Shown piece by piece: positions 36,068 to 45,430 of a stretch of 64,000 bases of DNA; positions within the stretch are counted from its first letter, which is position 1; each line of letters starts with the position of its first letter. Under the pieces are notes generated by a model. It was not told where the DNA came from and made no database searches. It worked only from the letters and a program-made list of their open reading frames with translations. The stretch comes from Bradyrhizobium guangdongense (GTDB lineage: Bacteria; Pseudomonadota; Alphaproteobacteria; Rhizobiales; Xanthobacteraceae), in assembly GCF_004114975.1 (NCBI RefSeq), contig NZ_CP030051.1, positions 5,022,001 to 5,086,000 of the forward strand, given 5' to 3'. The position numbers and the translations under genes are program-made.

Positions 36068-37728
36068 CGCGCAACCTCCCATGTTGTCAATGGTTCGCCT
36101 TGCGTACCCTTACTGTCTTTTAGAACGAACCCCATCGCCAATGCTTCACCGCGCAGACGATCGGATTCTAGGAAATCCTTCCGAGAGCGCGCCGCCAAGC
36201 GCCTCTCGATTAGCTCGTTCAGCGTCCGAAAATCTTCCAGCGTTCGTTTGGTCGAAGAAAGATCGCCCAGCTTTACTCCAGGTCCGGCATACTTAGATCT
36301 CTCTTCATAATCGGCAGAGAGCTTTCTCATGTTTTCCGCATGCTTGCTTTGAAGGCTAGCGAACAAACCGATCGCCTTATCAAAGATTTCCGCCGATCGC
36401 GCAGGATCTGGGACAAGACCCATGAACACGAGATTGCCCAACAGTTCCGTACGCTTCACCTGAGAATCCGCACTCTTTGCAAGATGCGAGATCAATTGAA
36501 TTGCTTCCGCCGAATTTAGATCGTCGGCTAAGGCTTCAATAAGTTGCGGTGAGGGAGGCGTGTGCAGGTCCGTTACCGGAAGGTCTGCAACCAATCGCAT
36601 CCAGCTTGTTAGAAGGTCATCGGCGGCTTTCAGCCTAGCCACCGTCCAATCAATAGGTTGACGATAGTGCGTCATCAGCATCGCTAATCTAAGAACAGGA
36701 CCGTCCCAAGAACGATTTCCAAATGAACGACCTTCGAGCAACTCGTGGATGGTGAAGAAATTGCCGAGGCTCTTCGACATCTTCTCGCCCTCGACCTGCA
36801 GGAAGCCATTGTGCATCCAGAAATTCGCCATGGCTCTAGTGCCATGCGCGCAGCGCGATTGCGCAATTTCGTTCTCATGATGCGGGAAGATGAGATCGAG
36901 TCCACCGCCGTGGATATCAAAAATCTCACCTAGGTAGGCCGCTGACATGGCCGAGCACTCAATATGCCAACCCGGCCTTCCATGAATGGCAACGACAGGT
37001 GAGTTTAGTTGAAGTCTGGCGGCGTTTTCGGGAGAGATCCTGAACTCAGTATAATAGCCACTCTTCGGGTTGGGCCTGAATTCGCCCTGCCAACCGGGAT
37101 CTCTCGATCCAGACTCCTTCCAAAGGACAAAGTCCTCCGCATTCATTTTATGAGAATCTACGGCAACGCGAGCTCCAGGGATTTGCTCCTCCAGCTTACG
37201 CTTTGAAAGAGCGCCGTAGTCCGACATTGAGCTTACGTCGAACAGAATCTCCCTTCCTTCGTTGCCTAAAGTGAGATAGGCGTGGTCGCGGTCGAGAAGC
37301 TCTTGAACCAAGCTCTTCATGTCTGCCCGGCCATCGCTGCGCGGTAGCACGAACTCCGTTGCGCGGGGTTGATGAGTCGGGGCCAAGCAGCCAAGGGCCT
37401 CTGCATCGGCCTGAAACTGACTTGCGGTTGTCTCCGTTACCTTGCGTATCGCATCGTTGAGCGGCAGGTTCGGATAATCGTGCAACGCCCGCGCGTTGAT
37501 CTTGTCATCCACGTCCGTGATGTTGCGAACATACGTGACGTGCTTCTCACCGTAGATGTGACGCAGCAGCCGAAACAGTACGTCGAATACGATCACCGGA
37601 CGCGCGTTGCCGATATGCGCAAAATCGTAGACCGTAGGTCCGCAGACATACATGCGGACATTGGCTGGATCGATCGGCTCGAACCGCCGCTTCTCCCGGC
37701 TCAACGTATCGTAAAGGTGCAATTCCAT
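36064..37728 (-). CDS. cysS: Cysteinyl-tRNA synthetase (compositionally atypical)
   Basis: A 554-residue class I synthetase. The HIGH-like motif is AHIGN (residue 38 on), zinc ligands are Cys29, Cys258, His283 and Glu287, and the KMSKS loop is at 316-320. Compared with the about 460-residue E. coli enzyme it has an insert of roughly 30 residues before [10 protein letters not shown] (about 215-248) and a long C-terminal part. Base composition is low for the window: three hand-counted 60-base stretches inside it (from 36121, 36421 and 37201) have 30-31 G+C, whereas 35401-35460 just outside has 37. This suggests replacement by a foreign allele. First gene of a coupled chain with a 37-aa peptide, GNAT and cimA. 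Confidence 0.93.
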   Translation of the reverse strand: MELHLYDTLSREKRRFEPIDPANVRMYVCGPTVYDFAHIGNARPVIVFDVLFRLLRHIYGEKHVTYVRNITDVDDKINARALHDYPNLPLNDAIRKVTETTASQFQADAEALGCLAPTHQPRATEFVLPRSDGRADMKSLVQELLDRDHAYLTLGNEGREILFDVSSMSDYGALSKRKLEEQIPGARVAVDSHKMNAEDFVLWKESGSRDPGWQGEFRPNPKSGYYTEFRISPENAARLQLNSPVVAIHGRPGWHIECSAMSAAYLGEIFDIHGGGLDLIFPHHENEIAQSRCAHGTRAMANFWMHNGFLQVEGEKMSKSLGNFFTIHELLEGRSFGNRSWDGPVLRLAMLMTHYRQPIDWTVARLKAADDLLTSWMRLVADLPVTDLHTPPSPQLIEALADDLNSAEAIQLISHLAKSADSQVKRTELLGNLVFMGLVPDPARSAEIFDKAIGLFASLQSKHAENMRKLSADYEERSKYAGPGVKLGDLSSTKRTLEDFRTLNELIERRLAARSRKDFLESDRLRGEALAMGFVLKDSKGTQGEPLTTWEVAR

Positions 37729-37981
37729 GACAACCCATCCCTCTCGGCCGGGCGTCCAGTGCTCTCAATGTGTCTTGAGAAAAGACGGCTCCAGCCAGCG
37801 AATCGCTAGCTCGTAATCTCGCGGCAAATAATGCAGATGGCGAGGAGACCGTTCATGAGGCGACATATGGGCCATGAGGCTGGCTTCCGTCAAGGGAGCC
37901 GCGAAATCGCCGCTTTATGTCCGCAAAGCGCCGGCCGCCCGCGCAGATGGTTCATCATCGTTAACCATTTGAGCCCATTCT

Positions 37982-38004
37982 GGAACCGGCGGTTCCCGGT
38001 TTTT
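37982..38004 (+). promoter_or_regulatory. Two exclusive hairpins, attenuator-like, before a secreted-protein gene
   Basis: A 6-bp stem AACCGG-cggttc-CCGGTT ending in five Ts looks like a small intrinsic terminator, 17 nt before the ATG at 38021. An overlapping 6-bp stem GGAACC-ggc-GGTTCC would exclude it. No gene on this strand ends upstream, so it would act on the leader of the 38021 gene. The stems are short and the reading is tentative. Confidence 0.3.
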
Positions 38005-38020
38005 GCCCCAAGGTGTTTTC

Positions 38021-38326
38021 ATGCGATCCTTGCTCGCGCTCATTTCCTGCGCCTCCATCCTCGCGGCCTCCAGCGCCTTCGCCGAGACCCGCGTCTTCAT
38101 CATCGCCAACCAGGCCGAGGGCTACGGCGTCGACCAATGCCTGGCCAAAGGCGAGAAATGCGGCGCCCAGATCGCCCACACCTATTGCCAATCACGACAG
38201 TTTGCGCAGGCATCGAGCTACCGCCGGGTCGATCCCGACGAAATTACCGGCTCTGTCCCCAAATCCGGCGCAAACTGCTCCCATGGCCATTGCGACGAAT
38301 ATGTCGCAATCACCTGCCAGCGCTGA
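38021..38326 (+). CDS. Small secreted Cys-rich protein (101 aa)
   Basis: The signal peptide (MRSLLALISCASILAASSAFA, cleavage after AFA) precedes an about 80-residue mature protein with six cysteines (QCLAKGEKC, TYC, NC, HC and the last TCQR). This is an even number consistent with disulphides in the periplasm. The ATG at 38021 follows AAGGTG by a few bases. I do not recognise the family; no enzymatic motif is visible. Confidence 0.75.
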   Translation: MRSLLALISCASILAASSAFAETRVFIIANQAEGYGVDQCLAKGEKCGAQIAHTYCQSRQFAQASSYRRVDPDEITGSVPKSGANCSHGHCDEYVAITCQR

Positions 38327-38456
38327 ATTCGCTCGGAACTGGCGGACCTTAGGACCCACCTTCGGCCCCTGAAACGACGTGACGATGCCGCAGGAAGCGG
38401 CTAATGGAGGGCGCGCTTCGGCCCCCCAGATCACGCCCGGCCGTGACCTCGCTAGA

Positions 38457-39638
38457 ATGGCGGATATGCCTGAATTTTTCTCTCTGTCCCGTCCACGCTC
38501 CCTGCTTGCCTGCACCGTGCTTCTCAGCGTCGTGCTCGCCGCCGACGCCTTGGCCCAGGCCGGCCCGCCCGGACCGCCTCCGCCCGTCCAGGGCGGGCTC
38601 GGGCCGAACCCGATGTGCGTGCGGCTGGAAGGACAGCTCGCCGCGCTCGACCGCGGCACGAACGGTGATCCCGCCCGCGAGGACCAGATCCGCCGCTACC
38701 AGGATTCCCAGAGCCGCCAGCAGGCCGAGCTCGACCGCGTCACCATGCAGGCCAAGCGCATGGGCTGCGATTCCACCGGCTTCTTCTCGCTGTTCAACGG
38801 CCAGTCGGCGCAATGCGGTCCGGTCAACACCCAGATCCAGCAGATGCGCGCCAATCTGGACCAGATCAACGGCAGCCTCGAACGCCTGCGCAGCGGCGGT
38901 CCCGGCGGCGGCAGCCCCGAACGCGACAGCCAGCGCCGCTCGGTGCTGATTGCGCTCGCGCAGAACAATTGCGGCCCGCAATACGCCAATGCCGTGCAGT
39001 CGCAGGGCGGCAACTTCCTGACCAACCTGTTCGGTGGCGGCAACAACCCGAACAACCCGCCGCCGGGCGCGCCACCTGCCGATTTCGGCGGCCCGCAATC
39101 CGGCACCTATCGCACCGTGTGCGTGCGCACCTGCGACGGCGCCTATTTCCCGATCTCGTTTGCGACCGTGCCGGCGCGCTTCCCTGATGACGAGAGAACC
39201 TGCAAGGCGCTGTGCCCGGCGGCCGAAGCCGTGCTCTACGCACACCGCAACCCCGGCGAGGACATGAACTCCGCGGTCTCCATCAGCGGCCAGCCCTATA
39301 CGGCGCTGCCGACCGCGTTCAAATTCCGCAGCGAGTTCAACCCGTCCTGCTCCTGCAAGGCGGCGGGCCAGAGCTGGGCCGACGCGCTGAAATCGGCCGA
39401 CGACAAGGCCGCCGTCGAGCAGCAGGGCGACATCATCGTCACCGAGGAGAGCGCCAAAAAAATGCAGCAGCGGCAGCTCACCAAGGGCGCGCCGGCGAAT
39501 GGAAAGAAGGGTGCAGCTCCTGCGCCGGCCACCGCCGCAGCACCGACGGCGCCCCCTGCAGATGCCAGCCCCACCACCACATCCGAGAACAAGCCGATCC
39601 GCTCGGTCGGCCCGCAGTTCTTGCCGCAACAGAAGTAG
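38457..39638 (+). CDS. DUF2865 domain secreted protein
   Basis: About 393 residues. A signal peptide (RSLLACTVLLSVVLAADALAQA) is followed by a proline-rich linker, a helical region with Gln/Arg coils (about 70-160), and the DUF2865 core CVRTCDGAYFPISF...ERTCKALCPAAEAVLY with paired cysteines. The C-terminal 60 residues are Ala/Pro/Thr-rich and disordered. Two starts are close together (38457 and 38466). The family is restricted to Rhizobiales-like bacteria and its function is unknown; a periplasmic or cell-wall role is likely from the export signal. Confidence 0.82.
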   Translation: MADMPEFFSLSRPRSLLACTVLLSVVLAADALAQAGPPGPPPPVQGGLGPNPMCVRLEGQLAALDRGTNGDPAREDQIRRYQDSQSRQQAELDRVTMQAKRMGCDSTGFFSLFNGQSAQCGPVNTQIQQMRANLDQINGSLERLRSGGPGGGSPERDSQRRSVLIALAQNNCGPQYANAVQSQGGNFLTNLFGGGNNPNNPPPGAPPADFGGPQSGTYRTVCVRTCDGAYFPISFATVPARFPDDERTCKALCPAAEAVLYAHRNPGEDMNSAVSISGQPYTALPTAFKFRSEFNPSCSCKAAGQSWADALKSADDKAAVEQQGDIIVTEESAKKMQQRQLTKGAPANGKKGAAPAPATAAAPTAPPADASPTTTSENKPIRSVGPQFLPQQK

Positions 39639-39667
39639 CTCCGGCTGCACTGTGAGTTCGTGGTCCA

Positions 39668-39686
39668 CCTCTCCCTTTGGGAGAGG
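39668..39686. repeat. Short palindrome CCTCTCCC-TTT-GGGAGAGG
   Basis: A perfect 8-bp stem with a 3-nt loop between the converging DUF2865 and nadE genes. The same CCTCTCCC / GGGAGAGG arms bound the larger repeat at 41471-41644 on the other side of nadE, so it is a minimal member of that family and may also end transcription from both sides. Confidence 0.6.
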
Positions 39687-39697
39687 TAAGCAACAAC

Positions 39698-41455
39698 TCA
39701 CCCCTCGAACGCGTCGATCGAGGCCTTGCTGCCGCGCGAGACCAGCGTCTCGTCGGGCGCGGGCAATGTCTCGCCGCGATCGCGGAAGCGGTTGGTGATG
39801 GGATAACGGCGATCGCGGCCGAAATTTTTCCGCGTCACCTTCACGCCGGGCGCGGCCTGGCGGCGCTTGTATTCGGCGACATTGAGGAGATGGTCGATGC
39901 GGGTCACGGTCTCGCGGTCGAAGCCGGCAGCAATGATCCGGTCGAGCGGCTCCTCGCGCTCGACCAGACGCGCCAGGATCGCATCCAGCACGTCGTAAGG
40001 CGGCAATGAATCCTGATCGGTCTGGTTGTCGCGTAATTCCGCCGACGGCGGACGCGTGATGATGTCGGGCGGGATCACCTCGCCCGCGGGTCCGAGCGCG
40101 CCGTCGGGCTTCCAGCTGTTGCGCAGCGCCGCCAGGCGGAACACCTGCGTCTTGTAGATGTCCTTGATCGGATTGAAGCCGCCGTTCATGTCGCCATAGA
40201 GCGTGGCATAGCCGACCGACATCTCCGACTTGTTGCCCGTCGTCACCACCATCAGCCCGATCTTGTTGGAGATCGCCATCAAGAGCGTGCCGCGGGTGCG
40301 CGCCTGGAGGTTCTCCTCGGTGATATCAGGCGGCAGGTTCTTGAAGAGGCCGGACAGGATGGTCTCGAAGCCGGTCACGGCTTCCGCGATCGGCAGCACC
40401 TCGTAGCGGATGCCGAGATGGCCGGCGAGCTCGCCGGCGTCGGCAATGGAATGCGCCGCGGTGTAGCGATACGGCAGCATCACGCCGTGCACCTGATCGG
40501 CGCCCAGCGCATCGACCGCGATCGCCGCGCACAGCGCCGAGTCGATGCCGCCGGAGATGCCGAGCAGCACGCCGGGAAAACCGTTCTTGCCGACATAGTC
40601 GCGCAAGCCCAGCACGCAAGCGGCGTAGTCGGCGCGGTCGCCTTCGGGCTGCTCCGCGATCGGACCGGTGCAGCGCCAATCGCCGCCGGTCCTCGTGAAG
40701 CGCAGCGTGGTGATGCTTTCCGCGAATGCCGGCAGTTGCGCCGCGAGCGAGAGATCGCCGTTGAGCGCGAACGAGGCACCGTCGAACACGAGTTCGTCCT
40801 GGCCGCAGACCTGGTTGAGATAGATCAGCGGCAGGCCGCTTTCGGTCACCCGCGCAACCGCCACCGACAGACGCACATCGTTCTTGTCGCGGGCATAGGG
40901 CGAGCCGTTCGGCACCAGAATGATCTCGGCGCCGGTCTCGGCCAGCGTCTCGACCACGTTCTCGTAGTCCTCGGACTCTTCCAGCCAGATGTCCTCGCAA
41001 ATCGGCACGCCGATCCGCACGCCGCGCACGGTGACGGGACCCGCGGCAGGCCCGCGCGAGAACAGACGTTTCTCGTCGAACACGCCGTAGTTCGGCAGAT
41101 TGCATTTGAAGCGAAGCGCGGCGATACGCCCGCCATCGAGCAGCGCGCAGGCATTGTAGAGCTTGCCGTCCTCGACCCAGGGCGTGCCGACCAGCATCGC
41201 CGGGCCGCCGTCGGCGGTCTCGCGCGCCAGCGCTTCGATGGCGGCGCGGCAGGCGGCCTGGAAGGCCGGCTTCTGCACCAGATCTTCGGGCGGATAGCCG
41301 GCGATGAACAATTCCGGAAATAGCACGAGATCGGCGCCATCGGCGATCGCACGCGCGCGCGCCGAGCGAACCTTGGCGGCATTGCCCTCGATGTCGCCCA
41401 CGGTCGGATTGAGCTGGGCGAGCGTGACTGCAAATGCGTTGAGACGTTCGGTCAT
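39698..41455 (-). CDS. nadE: Glutamine-dependent NAD+ synthetase
   Basis: 585 residues. The N-terminal nitrilase-type glutaminase has the triad Glu48 (LFPELF), Lys117 (RFKCNLPN) and Cys153 (PICEDIW); the C-terminal ammonia-dependent synthetase has the ATP loop GISGGIDSAL and GNKSEMSVGYATLYGDMNGG. It amidates nicotinate adenine dinucleotide to NAD+, the final step of the pathway. The ATG at 41455 is used; the open frame upstream runs into an interspersed repeat and is not coding. Flanked on both sides by related palindromic repeats. Confidence 0.95.
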   Translation of the reverse strand: MTERLNAFAVTLAQLNPTVGDIEGNAAKVRSARARAIADGADLVLFPELFIAGYPPEDLVQKPAFQAACRAAIEALARETADGGPAMLVGTPWVEDGKLYNACALLDGGRIAALRFKCNLPNYGVFDEKRLFSRGPAAGPVTVRGVRIGVPICEDIWLEESEDYENVVETLAETGAEIILVPNGSPYARDKNDVRLSVAVARVTESGLPLIYLNQVCGQDELVFDGASFALNGDLSLAAQLPAFAESITTLRFTRTGGDWRCTGPIAEQPEGDRADYAACVLGLRDYVGKNGFPGVLLGISGGIDSALCAAIAVDALGADQVHGVMLPYRYTAAHSIADAGELAGHLGIRYEVLPIAEAVTGFETILSGLFKNLPPDITEENLQARTRGTLLMAISNKIGLMVVTTGNKSEMSVGYATLYGDMNGGFNPIKDIYKTQVFRLAALRNSWKPDGALGPAGEVIPPDIITRPPSAELRDNQTDQDSLPPYDVLDAILARLVEREEPLDRIIAAGFDRETVTRIDHLLNVAEYKRRQAAPGVKVTRKNFGRDRRYPITNRFRDRGETLPAPDETLVSRGSKASIDAFEG

Positions 41456-41470
41456 GGCGCTCTCGCTGTC

Positions 41471-41644
41471 ACCTCTCCCGAAGGGAGAGGTCGGATTGCA
41501 TCTGGCGATGCGAAGCATCGTCCAGAGCAATCCGGGTGAGGGGTTACGGTTTCGCGTGGGATCCACACCCCCTCACCCGCTTTGCGTTCGACGATGCTCC
41601 GCATCGCGAGACGCAAATCGACCTCTCCCCGTTGGGGAGAGGTG
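41471..41644. repeat. Interspersed nested-palindrome repeat, about 174 bp
   Basis: Bounded by CACCTCTCCC and GGGGAGAGGTG, with internal inverted parts GGGTGAGGGG and CCCCCTCACCC and smaller hairpins built on GCATC/GATGC. It sits directly upstream of nadE and 43 bp downstream of dgkA, so nadE transcription must start inside or very near it. The pattern is one I associate with Bradyrhizobium genomes; copy number cannot be checked here. Confidence 0.6.
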
Positions 41645-41687
41645 AAGGAACGTCGAACGCCCATGCGCAATGGATATTCTCCGCGCT

Positions 41688-42041
41688 TTAGAGAAATCCC
41701 AATCGCTCGGTGATGGCGATGATCCAGAACGCGCCGGCCATCAGCAGCGCAACGCCGACCGCGGCCGAGCCCATGTCCTTGACCCGGCCGATCTGCTTGT
41801 CGTGATCCATGGTGAGGCGGTCGGCGAGCTTCTCGATCGCGGTGTTGAGCAGCTCGACCACCAGCACGAAGGCGACCGCACAGACCAGCTCGACCGCGCG
41901 CATCGCGGTCGCCGCGACGAGCCACGCCACCGGCAGCGACAGGATCAGCGCAAATATCTCCTCGCGGACGGCCTGCTCCGAGCGGAACGCAAAGGCCAGA
42001 CCGTTGCGGGAATTGATCGTGGCCTTCCAGATGCGCAGCAA
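41688..42041 (-). CDS. dgkA: Diacylglycerol kinase (DgkA type)
   Basis: A 117-residue membrane enzyme that phosphorylates diacylglycerol. The family motif ELLNTAIEKLAD gives Glu63, Asn66 and Glu70, and three membrane helices are visible (about 28-44, 47-64, 92-112). The start is a TTG at 42041, 4 nt after the DAHP-synthase stop; no ATG gives the usual N-terminus, and the TTG is consistent with translational reinitiation after the upstream gene. It probably recycles lipid released during envelope-polymer synthesis. Confidence 0.88.
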   Translation of the reverse strand: MLRIWKATINSRNGLAFAFRSEQAVREEIFALILSLPVAWLVAATAMRAVELVCAVAFVLVVELLNTAIEKLADRLTMDHDKQIGRVKDMGSAAVGVALLMAGAFWIIAITERLGFL

Positions 42042-42045
42042 GGTC

Positions 42046-43434
42046 TCAGAGCCCCGCTGCGGTCGGCATCGGCCGGACCTTGCCGGCGCGTTCCTGCTTC
42101 AGCAGTTCGGCGATCAGGAAGGCCATATCAATGGATTGCTCGGCGTTGAGGCGGGGATCGCAGACCGTGTGGTAGCGGTCGTTGAGATCCTCGTCCGTGA
42201 TGGCGCGGGCGCCGCCGATGCATTCGGTGACGTCCTGGCCGGTCATCTCCAGATGCACGCCGCCGGCATGGGTGCCTTCCGCCGCATGGATCGTGAAGAA
42301 CGACTTCACCTCCGACAGCACGCGGTCGAACGGCCGCGTCTTGTAGCCCGTGGTCGACGTAATGGTGTTGCCGTGCATCGGATCGCACGACCAGACCACC
42401 ACCCTGCCCTCGCGCTTCACCGCGCGGATCAGGCCCGGCAGATGATCGGCAACCTTGTCGGAGCCGAAGCGGTTGATCAGCGTCAGCCGGCCCGGCTCAT
42501 TGTCGGGATTGAGCACGTCGATCAGCTTCAACAGCTCGTCGGGTTTGAGCGACGGGCCGCACTTCAGGCCGATCGGGTTCTTGATGCCGCGGAAATATTC
42601 GACATGGCCGTGATCGAGCTGGCGGGTGCGGTCGCCGATCCAGATCATGTGGCCCGAGGTCGCGTACCAGTCGCCGGTAGTGGAATCGACGCGGGTCAGG
42701 GCCTGCTCGTAACCGAGCAGCAGCGCCTCATGGCTGGTGTAGAAATCGGTGGCGCGCAGCTCGGGATGGCTCTCCAGATCGAGGCCGCAGGCGCGCATGA
42801 AATTGAGCGCGTCCGAGATGCGATCGGCCAATTCCTTGTAGCGGCGGGACTGCGGACTATCATTCAGGAAGCCGAGCATCCACTGATGCACGCTGCCGAG
42901 ATTGGCGAAACCGCCGGTCGCGAAGGCGCGGAGCAGGTTCAGCGTCGCAGCCGACTGGCGATAGGCCATCAGCTGGCGCTGCGGATCCGGCACGCGCGCT
43001 TCCTTGGTAAAGGCGATGTCGTTGACGATGTCGCCGCGATAGCTCGGCAGTTCGACGCCATTGACCTTCTCGGTCGGCGAGGACCGCGGCTTGGCGAACT
43101 GGCCGGCGATGCGGCCGACCTTCACCACCGGCACCGCGCCGGCATAGGTCAGCACCACCGCCATCTGCAGCAGCACGCGGAAGAAGTCGCGGATGTTGTT
43201 GGCGCCATGCTCGGCAAAGCTCTCGGCACAGTCGCCGCCCTGGAGCAGGAAGGCCTCGCCGGCCGCGACACGGGCCAGCGCCTTCTTCAGATTGCGCGCC
43301 TCGCCGGCAAACACCAGCGGCGGAAAGGTTGCCAGCTGCGCCTCGACGTCGGCCAAAGCCTTGGCGTCGGGATAGTCGGGCACCTGTAGCACCGGCTTGC
43401 TGCGCCAGGACTCGGGCGTCCACCGCTCGGACAT
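42046..43434 (-). CDS. aroF: Class II (plant-type) DAHP synthase
   Basis: A 462-residue enzyme for the first step of the shikimate pathway, joining phosphoenolpyruvate and erythrose 4-phosphate. Class II features are [10 protein letters not shown] at the start, [12 protein letters not shown] (with the metal Cys), [28 protein letters not shown] and ECIGGARAI near the end. The ATG at 43434 follows GGAGAG at about 6 nt. Class II enzymes are the usual single DAHP synthase in Rhizobiales. Followed almost immediately by dgkA. Confidence 0.94.
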   Translation of the reverse strand: MSERWTPESWRSKPVLQVPDYPDAKALADVEAQLATFPPLVFAGEARNLKKALARVAAGEAFLLQGGDCAESFAEHGANNIRDFFRVLLQMAVVLTYAGAVPVVKVGRIAGQFAKPRSSPTEKVNGVELPSYRGDIVNDIAFTKEARVPDPQRQLMAYRQSAATLNLLRAFATGGFANLGSVHQWMLGFLNDSPQSRRYKELADRISDALNFMRACGLDLESHPELRATDFYTSHEALLLGYEQALTRVDSTTGDWYATSGHMIWIGDRTRQLDHGHVEYFRGIKNPIGLKCGPSLKPDELLKLIDVLNPDNEPGRLTLINRFGSDKVADHLPGLIRAVKREGRVVVWSCDPMHGNTITSTTGYKTRPFDRVLSEVKSFFTIHAAEGTHAGGVHLEMTGQDVTECIGGARAITDEDLNDRYHTVCDPRLNAEQSIDMAFLIAELLKQERAGKVRPMPTAAGL

Positions 43435-43533
43435 CGCAATCTCTCCGTGAAGCAAAAAAGTGCAACCTGATCTGTGGGTTGCGAGGGCCGCCTTATACAC
43501 AGGCTGGCACGACACCGCCAGTTGTAAATCCGT

Positions 43534-43546
43534 TTTGCATTGCAAA
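43534..43546. promoter_or_regulatory. Perfect 13-bp palindrome TTTGCA-T-TGCAAA
   Basis: It lies in the 183-bp divergent region between the DAHP synthase gene and the hydrolase gene, 72 nt before the hydrolase ATG. AT-rich perfect palindromes of this size are common operators, but I cannot name the regulator. Confidence 0.35.
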
Positions 43547-43617
43547 CCCTTGCAGGAAAAGCTGAATTCGCATTTGCTAGAGGTCGCCTGAGGAAACCGG
43601 CAAGACAGCTTCCATCC

Positions 43618-44514
43618 ATGGATGCGCCACTGGACGACGTTTTCATCGACGAGATCAGCTTGCCGGCGACCGACGGTTATGCGCTGGCCGGCACCCTGTT
43701 CCTGCCGCGCGGCACCAAGCGACATGCCGTGCTGATCAATTCGGCGACCGCCGTCCCACGAAAGATCTATCGCGGCTTCGCCTCCTACCTCGCCCATCGC
43801 GGCTGCGCGGTGCTCACTTACGATTATCGCGGCATCGGCGACTCCCGCTTGCCGGCCATGGTCGGCTACAACAGGCCGAAATCGCTGGTCGGCTTCAAGG
43901 CTTCGATGTCGGACTGGGCCGCGCAGGACGTCACCGCCGCGGTGCGCTGGATGCGCGAGCGCTACAGCACCCTGCCGCTGGCCTATGTCGGCCACTCCTA
44001 TGGCGGCCAGGCGCTCGGGTTGATCGAAAACAACAGCGAGATCTCGCGCGCCGCGTTCGTCGCCTCGCAGGCCGCGACCTGGCGGCTGATGACGTCGCCG
44101 GAGAAATACCGCGTCTTCGCCTTCATGAACCTCATCGGCGTTCCGCTCACCCACGCGCTCGGTTACGCACCGGGCTGGGCCGGCATCGGCGAGGATCTGC
44201 CCAAGGGCGTGTTCCTGCAATGGGCGGATTGGGTCTCGAGCCCGCGCTATCTGTTCGATTCCAAACTGCCGGCGCTGGAGAATTTTGCAAAGTTCAAGGG
44301 CGAGCTGCGCGCGCTCTGCTTCTCCGACGATCCCTGGGCGACGCGGCCGGCTGTCGAGTTGCTGACATCAGGCTTCACGTCGATCAAGCCGGAGGTGCTC
44401 GACGTCAAACCGTCAGACGTCGGCGCCAAGGCGATCGGCCATTTCGGTTTCTTCCGCCCCGAGCACCGCGACACGCTGTGGCGCGGCGTGGCGGAATGGA
44501 TCCAGGGGGAGTGA
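43618..44514 (+). CDS. Alpha/beta-hydrolase fold protein
   Basis: 298 residues. The oxyanion strand [19 protein letters not shown] replaces the usual HGxx, and the nucleophile elbow is GHSYGG with Ser at about 130. The acid and His of the triad probably lie in CFSDDPWA (about 240) and GHFGFF (about 280). It resembles the YheT/COG4757 group of predicted hydrolases rather than lipases. No signal peptide. The ATG at 43618 is chosen over an upstream in-frame start. The substrate cannot be deduced. Confidence 0.8.
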   Translation: MDAPLDDVFIDEISLPATDGYALAGTLFLPRGTKRHAVLINSATAVPRKIYRGFASYLAHRGCAVLTYDYRGIGDSRLPAMVGYNRPKSLVGFKASMSDWAAQDVTAAVRWMRERYSTLPLAYVGHSYGGQALGLIENNSEISRAAFVASQAATWRLMTSPEKYRVFAFMNLIGVPLTHALGYAPGWAGIGEDLPKGVFLQWADWVSSPRYLFDSKLPALENFAKFKGELRALCFSDDPWATRPAVELLTSGFTSIKPEVLDVKPSDVGAKAIGHFGFFRPEHRDTLWRGVAEWIQGE

Positions 44515-44641
44515 GCGTCACGCCTTGTTGAAGGAAGTCGCCTTCTTCACGTCACCGATCCCATGAAACTGATCTCAGCCGTTACCGTTTGCCAACTGCA
44601 CACCGTCGGCAACGCGATTGATCGCGCGCGGCGAGGAGATC

Positions 44642-45430
44642 ATGCAAGATTCCAGCGAGAGCGCCCTCTTCAGCGAAAGCAAGGTCCCCGAAGTCACGCT
44701 CGGCTTCTGGATCATCAAGATCGCCGGCACGACACTGGGCGAGACCGGCGGCGATACGGTCACGATGACGCTGAACTGGGGTTATCTCGCAGGCACATGC
44801 CTGTTCCTGGCGGCCATGGTCGTCCTTGTCGCCGCGCAAATCCGTGCGCGGAGATTCCACCCGGCGCTGTATTGGGCGACCATCGTGGCCTCGACCACCT
44901 TCGGCACGACGATGGCCGATTTCGCCGACCGCTCGCTCGGCATCGGCTATACCGGCGGATCCACGCTGCTCCTCACCTGCCTCGTGCTGGTGCTCGGCCT
45001 CTGGTATCGCACGGAAGGAACAATCTCGGTCAACAGCGTCAGCAGCCCGCGGGCCGAAGCGTTCTATTGGGGCGCGATCACGTTTTCACAGACGCTCGGC
45101 ACCGCACTCGGCGACTGGATCGCTGACACCGGCGACCTGGGCTATCGTGGTGGCGCGCTGATCTTTGCAGCGGGGCTCGCCGTCGTCGCAGCGCTGTATG
45201 TCTGGACCCGCGTCTCACGCGTGACGCTGTTCTGGGCCGCGTTCATCCTGACGCGTCCGCTGGGCGCCACCGTCGGCGACTTCCTCGACAAGCCGCTCGA
45301 CCAAGGCGGCCTGGCCTTGAGCCGGCCGCTGGCTTCCGCCGTGATCGCCGCGTTCATGGTGGCCTGCCTCTTGCTGATCCCGCAACGCGCGGGTCAACAT
45401 CCCCGCGAACATGCGGCCGGGCGCGCTTAG
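44642..45430 (+). CDS. Uncharacterised membrane protein with fourfold repeat (COG4705-like)
   Basis: A 262-residue inner-membrane protein with about eight helices. A motif recurs four times: TTLGETGGD (30-38), TTFGTTMAD (85-93), QTLGTALGD (150-158) and RPLGATVGD (205-213). The spacings 55, 65 and 55 indicate two tandem halves, each itself a duplication. Each motif puts one Asp in or near a membrane helix, as expected for an ion or metal pathway with pseudo-fourfold or twofold symmetry. I believe it matches COG4705, of unknown function. The ATG at 44642 follows GAGGAG. It converges with a small membrane gene with a 4-nt overlap. Confidence 0.82.
   Translation: MQDSSESALFSESKVPEVTLGFWIIKIAGTTLGETGGDTVTMTLNWGYLAGTCLFLAAMVVLVAAQIRARRFHPALYWATIVASTTFGTTMADFADRSLGIGYTGGSTLLLTCLVLVLGLWYRTEGTISVNSVSSPRAEAFYWGAITFSQTLGTALGDWIADTGDLGYRGGALIFAAGLAVVAALYVWTRVSRVTLFWAAFILTRPLGATVGDFLDKPLDQGGLALSRPLASAVIAAFMVACLLLIPQRAGQHPREHAAGRA

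Noticed and set aside
43504..43517. TGGCACGACACCGC resembling a sigma-54 promoter before the hydrolase gene
   Set aside because: The distance between the GG and GC pairs is one base too short and the TT of the -12 element is missing.
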